From Terrabacter sp. Ter38 (lineage in GTDB: Bacteria > Actinomycetota > Actinomycetes > Actinomycetales > Dermatophilaceae), in contig NZ_JALJRZ010000006.1 in NCBI RefSeq assembly GCF_024519435.1, positions 124,001 to 188,000 of the forward strand: a DNA stretch of 64,000 nt, in the 5' to 3' direction. Each line of letters starts with the position of its first letter. Position 1 is the stretch's first letter. Both the position numbers and the translations under genes were made by a program. The notes under the pieces were generated by a model, which saw nothing but the letters and a program-made list of their open reading frames with translations, was not told the DNA's origin and ran no database searches. Below, one piece after another: positions 8,727 to 16,646 of the stretch.

Positions 8727-9653
8727 ATGAGCGAACACGGGGACCGCCTGACCAGACCGCGCGCCACGGCCGACATCGAGCTGCGGCACCTGAGCCGCAC
8801 CTTCGGCGAGATCCGCGCCGTCGACGACATCAGCTTCACGGTCGGGGCCGGCCGGCTGACCGGCTTCGTCGGCGGCAACGGTGCCGGGAAGACGACGACG
8901 ATGCGCATGGTCATGGGGGTCCTGTCGCCCAGCGGTGGCGAGGTGCTCTGGGACGGTCGCCCGATCACCGCTCTCGACCGGCGCCAGTTCGGCTACATGC
9001 CGGAGGAGCGGGGGCTCTACCCCAAGCAGGGGGTGCTCGACCAGCTCGTCTACCTCGGACGGCTCCGGGGGCTCAGCACCTCGGTGGCCCGGTCCTCGGT
9101 CACGGCCCACCTCGAGCGCCTCGGTCTCGCCGAGCGCGCCAAGGACCACGTCGAGAAGCTCTCCCTCGGCAACCAGCAGCGGGTCCAGATCATCGCCGCG
9201 CTCATGGGCCGTCCCCGGGCGCTCGTGCTCGACGAGCCGTTCAGCGGGCTCGACCCCGCCGCGGTCGACAACATGGCCGACCTGCTGCGCGAGCACACGA
9301 CGCAGGGGGTGCCGGTCCTCTTCTCCTCCCACCAGCTCGACCTCGTCGAGCGGCTCTGCGAGCGCCTCGTCGTGCTCGCCAAGGGTCGGGTCGTCGCGTC
9401 GGGCTCCCCGGACGAGCTCCGCTCCACCTCCGTGTCGCGGCACCGGCTCGTCCTGTCGGGCGACGCGGGCTGGGTGCGCGGCGTCGGGGGCGTGCACGCC
9501 GTGGACGTCGAGGGGCACACGGCCCTGCTCGAGATCGTCGAGCACGGCGCGGAACGGACCCTCCTCGAGGAGGCCCTGAGACGCGGCGAGGTGCACGAGT
9601 TCTCGCCGCAGCGACCCACCCTGGCCCAGATCTACCGTGAGGTGACGGCATGA
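8727..9653 (+). CDS. ABC transporter ATP-binding protein (NatA-like)
   Basis: 308 residues. Walker A GGNGAGKTT, Q-loop region FGYMPEERGLYPKQ, signature LSLGNQQRVQ, Walker B ALVLDEPFSGLDP and switch His in FSSHQLD. The PEERGLYP Q-loop and LGNQQ signature are characteristic of NatA-type ATPases of ABC-2 exporters (sodium, drug or peptide efflux). The last 80 residues form the usual DUF4162-like C-terminal extension. ATG of the permease overlaps its stop (ATGA). Confidence 0.93.
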   Translation: MSEHGDRLTRPRATADIELRHLSRTFGEIRAVDDISFTVGAGRLTGFVGGNGAGKTTTMRMVMGVLSPSGGEVLWDGRPITALDRRQFGYMPEERGLYPKQGVLDQLVYLGRLRGLSTSVARSSVTAHLERLGLAERAKDHVEKLSLGNQQRVQIIAALMGRPRALVLDEPFSGLDPAAVDNMADLLREHTTQGVPVLFSSHQLDLVERLCERLVVLAKGRVVASGSPDELRSTSVSRHRLVLSGDAGWVRGVGGVHAVDVEGHTALLEIVEHGAERTLLEEALRRGEVHEFSPQRPTLAQIYREVTA

Positions 9654-10921
9654 CCACGCTTCAGCACCGACCGGACCCCGACACCACCGGCGAGGGCGTC
9701 GGCAGCAGCGAGGCCTCCGGGCTCGCCGAGCTCGCCGACGAGCGGGCGCCCGGCAGCGGGCGTCCGTGGCTCATCGTGGCCGTGCGCGAGGTCGTCGTCC
9801 GCGTCACGAACCGCACGTTCCTCTTCTCCACGCTCTTCACGCTCGTGTTCATCGCCGGCTTCGCGGCCTTCTCGGCGTGGCAGGCGGGAAAGACGACGAC
9901 CTACACCGTCGCCGTGTCGTCGGCCGAGGGCACGCGCCTCGTCGAGAAGGCCGCATCGACAGCCCGCTCGACGAGTGACACCGTCGTCATCACCCCGACG
10001 ACCGTCACCGGCGAGGACGCGGCGCACGCCGCCGTCGACCGGGGCGACGTCGACGCGTGGCTGCACGAGACGCCGGCCGGCTGGACGCTGACGTCCGGCG
10101 ACGACGTGGGGTCGTCGCTGCGGACGCCCCTCGAGGGAGCCGTCCGCGCCGCCGCGCTCGACCGCAACGCGGCTGCGGCCGGCACGACGGTCGAGGCCCT
10201 CGAGCGCGGGGCGACCCTGGGCGCCGACCGCTTCGACGGGCAGACGACGAACCGCGGCTTCGTGCAGGCCGCCACCTTCGCCTTCGCGCTGCTCTTCTTC
10301 ATGGGCGCCCTGATGTTCGGCCAGCAGATCGCCGCGAGCGTCGTGGAGGAGAAGCAGTCGCGCCTCGTCGAGATCATCGCGACGGCGATCCCGCTGCGCG
10401 CCCTGCTCGCCGGCAAGGTCGTCGGGAACTCGGTCATCGCGATGGGCCAGGTGGTGCTCTTCGCCGGGGTCGGGCTCGTGGCGGTGTCGTTCACCGAGTG
10501 GTCGTCGCTGCTGCCCGCGCTCTCGACCGCGGTCGTGTGGTTCATCCTCTTCTTCGCGGTGGGCTTCTTCGCCCTGGCCTGCCTCTTCGCCGTCGCGGGC
10601 GCGCTGGCCTCGCGCACCGAGGACCTCCAGTCGACGACCTCGCCCCTGACGACCCTGCTCATGCTCGTCTACTTCGCGAGCTTCGCCCTGAGCGGCACTG
10701 CCCTCAAGGTCGCCTCCTTCGTGCCGATCGTGTCCGTCGTGGCGATGCCGGGGCGGATCATCGCGGGCGACGCAGCCTGGTGGGAGCCCGTCGTGTCCCT
10801 CCTGATCATGGCGGCCTTCTCCGCGGTGACCGTCGTCATCGGCGAGAAGGTCTACCGACGGTCGCTCATGCAGACCCGCGGCCGGACGTCGTGGAAGCAG
10901 GCCCTGCGCACGGCGGACTGA
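9650..10921 (+). CDS. ABC-2 type permease (NatB-like)
   Basis: 423 residues. One N-terminal transmembrane helix (about 60-80), a large extracytoplasmic domain (about 85-210), then five more helices, with the conserved VVEEKQSRLVEIIATA motif after the second helix that marks NatB/YhaP permeases. Works with the preceding ATPase as an exporter. The sensor kinase-regulator pair upstream makes this a NatRK-NatAB-like module. Substrate unknown. Confidence 0.92.
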   Translation: MTTLQHRPDPDTTGEGVGSSEASGLAELADERAPGSGRPWLIVAVREVVVRVTNRTFLFSTLFTLVFIAGFAAFSAWQAGKTTTYTVAVSSAEGTRLVEKAASTARSTSDTVVITPTTVTGEDAAHAAVDRGDVDAWLHETPAGWTLTSGDDVGSSLRTPLEGAVRAAALDRNAAAAGTTVEALERGATLGADRFDGQTTNRGFVQAATFAFALLFFMGALMFGQQIAASVVEEKQSRLVEIIATAIPLRALLAGKVVGNSVIAMGQVVLFAGVGLVAVSFTEWSSLLPALSTAVVWFILFFAVGFFALACLFAVAGALASRTEDLQSTTSPLTTLLMLVYFASFALSGTALKVASFVPIVSVVAMPGRIIAGDAAWWEPVVSLLIMAAFSAVTVVIGEKVYRRSLMQTRGRTSWKQALRTAD

Positions 10922-10923
10922 CC

Positions 10924-12204
10924 TCAGGCGCGGCCCTGCACCGGACCCTGCACCGGCCCCTCCACCGGGCGCTCCCCTGGCGCCGTCACGTGACGGTACG
11001 GCGAGCTCCAGAGCAGCAGGGCCGCGACCGCGAGACCGACGACCCCGATCGCGATGGCGACCCGGTTGCCCCACGTCGCGGCGACGAGGCCTCCGAGGGG
11101 AGCCGCCACGGCGATCGAGCCCCAGTTGAGCGACCGGATCGTCGCGTTCATCCGCCCCCGGAGCCGGTCGGGCGTCACGAGGTTGCGGTAGCTCATGTCG
11201 AGCGGATCCCGCAGCCCCATCGCCAGACCGAAGAGCGCGTTGGCGACGAGCGGCCACACGATGGCATACGGCCCGGGCTGGGCGAGCAGCAGGAGGGCGT
11301 ATGCCGCCGGGCTCAGCCACTCCGTCGTCGTGATCACCCGGCCGGTGCCGAAGCGCAGGCCGAGTCGGGGGGACAGGCCCGCTCCGAGGACGCCGGTCAC
11401 GCCGGTCGCGGCGAGGACGAGCCCGACCGCCAGCGGGTCGAGGTGCAGCTCCGTCGTCGCGAAGTAGACGAGGACCGTCGTGACCATCGCGTTGGCGAAG
11501 AACCAGAGGTGGAGCGAGACGGCGTACGGGCGCAGCACCGGGTGCCGGTAGACCCACGCCGCGCCCTCGCGCAGCTCGCGCCACACGTGCCGCTCGGGCG
11601 TGCGCTCGGGAGCCCGCTCCGGGACGCGGACGGTCAGGAGCACGAGGGCCGACACGGCATACGACACGGCATCGACGAGCACCGCCACGGGCGCGGACAG
11701 CAGCCGCACGAGCGCACCGCCGATGAGCGGGCCGAGCGACTGCGTCGCGGCGTACGTCTGGGCGAGCCGGGCGTTCGCCGAGGCGAGGCGGGTCTCCGGC
11801 ACGACCGTCGGCAGGAACGACAGGTGGGCGGCGCTGAAGAACATCGAGGCCGAGCCGGCGCAGAAGACGAGGACGGCGACGAGCGGCACCGTCAGGTGAC
11901 CGGTCAGGGCGAGCACCCCGATCGTGCCGACGAGCAGGGCGCACAGCACGTCGGCCGCGACGAGCAGCGGCCGGCGCCGCACCCGGTCGACGACGACGCC
12001 GGCGAGCATGCCGAAGAGGAGGTACGGCAGCCACGTCGCCGCCCGGACGATCCCGAGCTCGGTCTGGTCGGCGTGAAGGGTCTCGATGAGGAGCAGCTGG
12101 AGGGCGAGCGCCGAGACGAAGGTGCCGAGGTTGGAGACGGCATCGGCGACCCAGAACCGGACGAATGCCGCATTACGGGGCGATTCGGCCGACGTTCCTG
12201 ACAC
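10924..12204 (-). CDS. MFS exporter (enterobactin/macrolide exporter type)
   Basis: 426 residues, twelve predicted transmembrane helices, with the loop motif GMLAGVVVDRVRRRPLLVAAD after helix 2 and RNLVTPDRLRGRMNATIRS in the middle loop, as in EntS/MefA-type (MFS_3) transporters. GTG start at 12204 has a strong ribosome site (AGGAGGGG). The C-terminal tail has short tandem PVQG repeats encoded by a 12-base repeat (about 10932-10970). Tail-to-tail with the ABC permease, two bases apart. Substrate unknown. Confidence 0.88.
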   Translation of the reverse strand: MSGTSAESPRNAAFVRFWVADAVSNLGTFVSALALQLLLIETLHADQTELGIVRAATWLPYLLFGMLAGVVVDRVRRRPLLVAADVLCALLVGTIGVLALTGHLTVPLVAVLVFCAGSASMFFSAAHLSFLPTVVPETRLASANARLAQTYAATQSLGPLIGGALVRLLSAPVAVLVDAVSYAVSALVLLTVRVPERAPERTPERHVWRELREGAAWVYRHPVLRPYAVSLHLWFFANAMVTTVLVYFATTELHLDPLAVGLVLAATGVTGVLGAGLSPRLGLRFGTGRVITTTEWLSPAAYALLLLAQPGPYAIVWPLVANALFGLAMGLRDPLDMSYRNLVTPDRLRGRMNATIRSLNWGSIAVAAPLGGLVAATWGNRVAIAIGVVGLAVAALLLWSSPYRHVTAPGERPVEGPVQGPVQGRA

Positions 12205-12364
12205 CCCGAGCCCCTCCTGACGCGATACCTACCCTTCCTTGACACCACCTTGTCGAGTCCTGACCTGAACGTCGACCCGAGACCCCGATTCTGTCCTACT
12301 GTGGACCTGACGTTCGGAGGGCTCCGGGCGACCACCAGCGACCGGATGCTCCCCCGGTCGCGCC

Positions 12365-12402
12365 GAGCAGGCCCCGGCAACCGGATGCGTCGGGGCCTGC
12401 TC
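12365..12402 (-). terminator. Hairpin terminator after citrate synthase
   Basis: Perfect 12-base stem GAGCAGGCCCCG / CGGGGCCTGCTC with a 14-base loop, 15 bases past the citrate synthase stop. No T-tract follows, as is usual in high-GC actinobacteria. Confidence 0.6.
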
Positions 12403-12416
12403 GATGCCCTCCGGGG

Positions 12417-13589
12417 TCAGGCCGGTTGCGGAGCGCGGACATCCGTGGGCACCCGCTGGGGCGGCGGCGGCCCGACGTACCGTGCGGCCGGCCGGATGAT
12501 CTTCGGGTCGCGGCTCTGCTCGAGGACGTTGGACGTCCAGCCGACGACGCGCGCGACGCAGAAGGTCGGCGTGAACATCGACGGGTCGAGCCCGGCGAGC
12601 TTCATGACGACGCCGGCGTAGAACTCGACGTTGGCATGGAGCTCGCGCCCCGGCTTCAGCTCGGCGAGCGCGCGCTCGATGGCCTCCTCGACCCCGACCG
12701 CGAGGTCGACGAGCGGGTCGTCCCAGCCGCCGGCGATCTGCTTGAGCATCTCCGAGCGCGGGTCGCGCGTGCGGTAGACGGCGTGGCCGAAACCCATGAT
12801 CCGGTCGCCGGACGCGATGCGGTCGCGCACCCAGCCGTCGGCCCGGTCCAGGGTGCCGATCTCGTCGAGGGCCTCGAGCGCCCGGCTCGGCGCGCCGCCG
12901 TGCTTGGGACCGGAGAAGGAGCCGATGGCCCCGACGAGGCAGGCCGCGAGGTCGGCGCCGGTGCTCGCGATGACCCGTGCGGTGAAGGTCGAGGCGTTGA
13001 AGCCGTGGTCCATCGTCGCGACGAGGTACTGCTCGACGGCGCGGACGTCTCGCGCCGAGGGCAGCCGCCCGGTCACCATGCGCAGGTAGTCCTCGGCGTG
13101 GCCCAGCGTCGGGTCGGCCGGCACCGGCTCGAGCCCGTGGTGGAGACGGTGCGCGGCCGCGAGGATCGTCGGCGTGACGGCGACGGCCGCCAGCGCTGTC
13201 GCGGCCTTCTCGTCCTCGTCGCAGTCGTAGAGCGGACGCAGGCCGGCGATGCCGCCCCACGCGGACAGCGTCGTGCGCAGCACCTGGAGCGAGTCGGTGG
13301 TCGTCGCGCAGATGGCGGGGAGCAGGTCGACGAGACCGGGCGGAAGGACGCGTCGTCGCCCCACGTCCGCGGTGAAGGCGGCCAGCTCTGCGTCGTCGGG
13401 CAGGTGGCCGCGCTCGAGCAGGTGCCAGGCCTGCTCGAAGCCGACCTGTGCGGCGAGCTCGACGGCGGAGTACTGCCGGTAGTGGAAGAAGCCCTCGTCG
13501 CCGCGGACGTCGCCGAGCTCGGTGTCGGCGACGACGACCTTGGCGAGACCCTTCGGGACGGTGATGAAGTCGGTGGACGTGGTGGACAT
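12417..13589 (-). CDS. citA: Citrate synthase (citrate synthase 2 type)
   Basis: 390 residues. Condenses acetyl-CoA with oxaloacetate to citrate at the entry of the TCA cycle. It carries the family motifs FSGPKHGGAPSRAL (substrate His), GDRIMGFGHAVYRTRDPR (His269 and Arg) and ANVEFYAGVVM. In the last motif the catalytic base is normally Asp (NVDFYSG-like); here residue 322 is Glu, read directly as GAG. ATG at 13589 has a strong ribosome site (AAAGGAGG). Divergent from a citrate-synthase-like protein carrying a DNA-binding domain, across a palindromic operator. A methylcitrate synthase role is not excluded. Confidence 0.9.
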   Translation of the reverse strand: MSTTSTDFITVPKGLAKVVVADTELGDVRGDEGFFHYRQYSAVELAAQVGFEQAWHLLERGHLPDDAELAAFTADVGRRRVLPPGLVDLLPAICATTTDSLQVLRTTLSAWGGIAGLRPLYDCDEDEKAATALAAVAVTPTILAAAHRLHHGLEPVPADPTLGHAEDYLRMVTGRLPSARDVRAVEQYLVATMDHGFNASTFTARVIASTGADLAACLVGAIGSFSGPKHGGAPSRALEALDEIGTLDRADGWVRDRIASGDRIMGFGHAVYRTRDPRSEMLKQIAGGWDDPLVDLAVGVEEAIERALAELKPGRELHANVEFYAGVVMKLAGLDPSMFTPTFCVARVVGWTSNVLEQSRDPKIIRPAARYVGPPPPQRVPTDVRAPQPA

Positions 13590-13625
13590 GGGGTCCTCCT
13601 TTCAGGTTCACTCGTCACTCTCAGC

Positions 13626-13678
13626 GATGTTGATCAACATCGTCAATGTTGATCGCGTCAACGGTTGACGCGATCAAC
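13626..13678. promoter_or_regulatory. Palindromic operator array between citA and the HTH-citrate synthase gene
   Basis: Two adjoining elements: the perfect 16-base palindrome GATGTTGATCAACATC (13626-13641), and a 31-base perfect inverted repeat with arms GTTGATCGCGTCAAC and GTTGACGCGATCAAC around one G (13648-13678). GTTGATC recurs at 13629 and 13648, a 19-base step, with an inverted copy at the far end. Minus-strand TTGAC promoter-like sequence lies within the array. The second element ends about 28 bases before the GTG of the fusion gene, so a bound protein could block both directions. Confidence 0.8.
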
Positions 13679-13706
13679 CCATCGGCCCGCCCCTTCCGGA
13701 GGCGAC

Positions 13707-14885
13707 GTGACGACCGCACGCGGCACGTGGATCACGACGACGGAGGCCGCCCAGCGGCTCGGCGTCAAGCGCGCGACCCTCTACGCGTACGTCAGCCGCG
13801 GGCTGCTGCGGAGCGAGCGCCGGTCGGGCCAGCAGGAGAGCCTCTTCGACCGGGCGCAGATCGATGCCATGGCCTCGGCGACCCGTCCCCCGGGCGGGCC
13901 GCGGCCGGTCCTGCGGTTCCGGAGCATCGCCACCGCTGTGAGTCGGCAGGCCGAAGGGGAGCTCTTCTACCGCGGACGGGCCCTCAGCGACGTCGTCGCC
14001 CTGCGGTCGCTCGAGGAGGCGGCAGCGGTCGTGCTGGGGACGACCAGCCCGCGAGCCTTCCCGGGGGTGCCTGACACGGCCGACGTCGACCTCAGGAGCC
14101 TGCCGCTCGAGCGGCGGATGCCGGTGGCCGTCCAGCTGCTCGCGGCGGCCGACCCCTTCGCGTCGGACACGGACCCCGAACGGGTCAGGCACGCGGCGCT
14201 GCCCACGATCCGGGCCGCCGTGGCCCTGGCCGGCGCCTCGTCCCTCCCTCCGTCGGCCCGTGCCCGGCCCGGGGACCTCACGGCCCTGACGCTGACCGCC
14301 CTCGGCGGGGACCCGACGGCCCGCGGCGACGTCGCCGTGCTCCGGGTGCTGCTCGTGGCCCTGCTCGACCACGGCCTCACCGCCTCCACCGTCGCCGCGC
14401 GGGTCGCCGCCTCGACGCGGGCCGGGCTCCACGACTGCCTGTCGGCCGCGTACGCCGCGATGGCCGGACCGCTCCACGGCGCGGCCCCCGTCGCCGCCCA
14501 CGCGCTGCTCACCGAGGGCGTCGACCCCGCCGTGCTCGTGGCGCGATCGCTGCGTGAGCGGGGCGTCGTAGCCGGCTTCGGACACTTCCTCTACCCCGAG
14601 GGCGACCCGCGGGCCGACGTCGTGCTCGAGGCCCTGTGGCGTCGGCGCGGCACGAGCCCCCTGCGGCGGCGCGTCGACGCGCTGGCGGCACTCGTCGCCC
14701 AGCGCACCGGAGCGCTGCCCAACATCGACCTCGCGAGCGCCGCCGTGCTCCACGCCCTCGGCCTGCCCGCCGAGTCGGGCGAGGTGGTCTTCCAGGTCGC
14801 GAGGTCGGTCGGCGTCGCCGCCCACGTCGTCGAGGAGTATGCCGAGGAGCCCTTGCGCTGGCGCGGTCGCGACCCGCAGGGCTGA
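13707..14885 (+). CDS. Citrate-synthase-like protein with N-terminal DNA-binding domain
   Basis: 392 residues. Residues about 5-50 (TWITTTEAAQRLGVKRATLYAYVSRG) form a MerR/excisionase-type winged HTH; about 70-390 is a citrate synthase fold. The catalytic triad looks intact: His257 in GPLHGAA, His293 in GFGHFLYPEGDPR and Asp341 in LPNIDLASA. It may sense or still process oxaloacetate or acetyl-CoA while binding DNA. GTG 13707 was chosen because GGAGG precedes it; the TTG at 13665 lies inside the operator. Divergent from citA. Similar HTH-citrate synthase proteins occur in actinobacterial genomes, annotated only as citrate synthase-like. The regulatory role is inference. Confidence 0.85.
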   Translation: MTTARGTWITTTEAAQRLGVKRATLYAYVSRGLLRSERRSGQQESLFDRAQIDAMASATRPPGGPRPVLRFRSIATAVSRQAEGELFYRGRALSDVVALRSLEEAAAVVLGTTSPRAFPGVPDTADVDLRSLPLERRMPVAVQLLAAADPFASDTDPERVRHAALPTIRAAVALAGASSLPPSARARPGDLTALTLTALGGDPTARGDVAVLRVLLVALLDHGLTASTVAARVAASTRAGLHDCLSAAYAAMAGPLHGAAPVAAHALLTEGVDPAVLVARSLRERGVVAGFGHFLYPEGDPRADVVLEALWRRRGTSPLRRRVDALAALVAQRTGALPNIDLASAAVLHALGLPAESGEVVFQVARSVGVAAHVVEEYAEEPLRWRGRDPQG

Positions 14886-14886
14886 G

Positions 14887-15555
14887 CTACACGCGCTGGT
14901 CGAAGACGTGCCGCCGCACCCAGGCGTGCATCGCGATCGCCGCGGCCGCGCCGGCGTTGATCGAGCGGGTGGAGCCGAACTGCTCGATGTGGAGCACGGC
15001 CGTGCACACGGCCCGCATCGGCTCGGACAGCCCCGGGCCCTCCTGGCCGAAGACGAGGACGCACCGGCGCGGCAGCTCGAAGGTCTCGATGGGCACCGAG
15101 CCGGGCAGGTTGTCGACGCCGACGAGGGCGAGCCCCTCGCCGCGCGCCCATGCGGCGAGCGAGGCGGCGTCCGGGTGGTGGTGCTCGTGCTGGTAGCGGT
15201 CGGTGACCATGGCCCCGCGGCGGTTCCACCGCCGCTTGCCGACGATGTGGAACGCCCGCGCGCCCATGGCGTTCGCCGTTCGGATGACGGACCCGATGTT
15301 GAAGTCGTGGCCCCAGTTCTCCACGGCGACGTGGAAGTCGTGGCGCCGGGCGTCGAGGTCGGTGACGATCGCGTCGTGGCGCCAGTACCGGTAGGCGTCG
15401 ACGACGTTGCGCCGGTCGCCGTGCTCGAGCAGCTCGGGGTCCCAGTGGTCGCCGGACGGCCACGGTCCCGGCCAGGGGCCGACCCCGACGGCGACGGCCG
15501 GGGCGTTCGGTGCGTCCGGCCCGTTCGGGGTCTCACCCCCTTCAGGCGATGCCAC
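14887..15555 (-). CDS. TrmH/SpoU-family RNA 2'-O-methyltransferase
   Basis: 222 residues. The SpoU knot motifs are clear: motif 1 NWGHDFNIGSVIRTANAMGA, motif 2 LVFGQEGPGLSEPM and motif 3 GSTRSINAGAAAAIAMH. These bind S-adenosylmethionine in a trefoil knot and methylate a ribose in tRNA or rRNA. A low-complexity N-terminus (about 45 residues) precedes the domain. GTG start at 15555 with a GGAAGGGG ribosome site. Ends one base from the end of the HTH-citrate synthase gene on the other strand. Target nucleotide unknown. Confidence 0.9.
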   Translation of the reverse strand: MASPEGGETPNGPDAPNAPAVAVGVGPWPGPWPSGDHWDPELLEHGDRRNVVDAYRYWRHDAIVTDLDARRHDFHVAVENWGHDFNIGSVIRTANAMGARAFHIVGKRRWNRRGAMVTDRYQHEHHHPDAASLAAWARGEGLALVGVDNLPGSVPIETFELPRRCVLVFGQEGPGLSEPMRAVCTAVLHIEQFGSTRSINAGAAAAIAMHAWVRRHVFDQRV

Positions 15556-15666
15556 GGGTCCCCTTCCGGTTCAGTCTGGTGTCACATCGGATGCCCGGAA
15601 GACTAACGACCGGGCGAACGGCCGGACGACCCACCGGGGCGGTCCGGTGGCGACAGGAGACCTGCC

Positions 15667-15735
15667 ATGCGTTCCACGACCCCGGCGACCGGCTCGGTCA
15701 CCACGCTCGCCGCGACCGGCCGGAGTCGGTCATGA
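15667..15735 (+). CDS. Possible 22-residue leader peptide ORF upstream of the band-7 gene
   Basis: ATG at 15667 has an excellent ribosome site (AGGAGA, spacing 6), better than that of the next gene. It encodes 22 Ser/Thr/Arg-rich residues and its TGA overlaps the ATG of the band-7 gene (ATGA, 15732-15735), so it could couple translation. A perfect 7-base hairpin (CCACCGG / CCGGTGG, 15631-15650) lies just upstream. No homology can be claimed; it may be a translated leader rather than a functional protein. Confidence 0.4.
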   Translation: MRSTTPATGSVTTLAATGRSRS

Positions 15736-16646
15736 GCACCGCCGCCACCGTGATCCTCGTCGTGCTCCTCGTGCCGATCCTCGCGATCTTCGCGTGGATG
15801 GTCGTCACGGCCTCGATGATCAAGGTGCCGGCCGGCGCCCTCGGCCTCGTGCTCAAGAACGGCCGGGCAACCGACCACTCCCTGACGCCCGGCCGGCACT
15901 GGGTGCCGCTCCTGCGCAAGACGATGGTCGTGGAGTACCCGTCGGTGGAGATGGCCTACCGAGCCGGCGAGGACACCTCGTCTGCGGCGTCGCAGCTCGA
16001 CCGCACCGGACCCAGCCTCAGCTGCGCCCTCGGGGACCGGGCCCTGGCAGACGTCGCGTACACGGTGCGCTACGCAATCGTCCCCGAGCGGCTGCGCACC
16101 GTGCACGAACGGTTCGGGCCCGAGGGCGTCCACGGACTCGTCCGGGACGCGAGTGGTCGGGCGATCAGCCGCGCTCTGAGCGACCCCGCCGTCACGGTCG
16201 AGACCCTCTTCGGGAGCGCCCGGTCCGACACCGAGACCAGGCTCGCGGAGGCCGTCACGGCCGCGCTCGAGGAGCACGGGCTACGCGTCACCGGCTTCGT
16301 GCTCGGGCCGGTCGACCTCGGCCGTACGGGCGAGGTCATCCAGGCCACCGTGCGCGCCACGTTCGAGCTCGCTCTCGAGGAGGCCGAGGCCGCCACCCGG
16401 ATCGCCCGGGCCCAGAACGACGGCCGGCTCGAGCAGGAGATCACGACCGCACGCGAGGACGCCTGGCGCTACCGCGAGACCGACCTGTGGCGCGACCTCG
16501 TGCAGCGTTCGGACGGCGTCCAGGTGGGCCGTCGCCGTCCTGGCTACGGTCCCGGGCGGATGGGGCTCACGGTCCGCGAGGACCCTGCCGCTCCCCAGGG
16601 CGCCGCCGCGGCCGCCGACCAGCCTCCGGGCACTGAGCCGCAATGA
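15732..16646 (+). CDS. Band 7/SPFH-domain membrane protein
   Basis: 304 residues. One N-terminal transmembrane helix (about 5-28), then an SPFH (stomatin/prohibitin) domain: LGLVLKNGRATDHSLTPGRHWV and VVEYPSVEMAY, followed by a helical coiled region rich in Ala/Glu (ATFELALEEAEAATRIARAQNDGRLEQEI). Such proteins form oligomeric membrane scaffolds. The C-terminal tail is Pro/Ala-rich. It overlaps the next membrane gene by four bases (ATGA), so the two products probably act together. Longer in-frame starts upstream run through a hairpin and the small leader ORF and are rejected. Confidence 0.75.
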   Translation: MSTAATVILVVLLVPILAIFAWMVVTASMIKVPAGALGLVLKNGRATDHSLTPGRHWVPLLRKTMVVEYPSVEMAYRAGEDTSSAASQLDRTGPSLSCALGDRALADVAYTVRYAIVPERLRTVHERFGPEGVHGLVRDASGRAISRALSDPAVTVETLFGSARSDTETRLAEAVTAALEEHGLRVTGFVLGPVDLGRTGEVIQATVRATFELALEEAEAATRIARAQNDGRLEQEITTAREDAWRYRETDLWRDLVQRSDGVQVGRRRPGYGPGRMGLTVREDPAAPQGAAAAADQPPGTEPQ

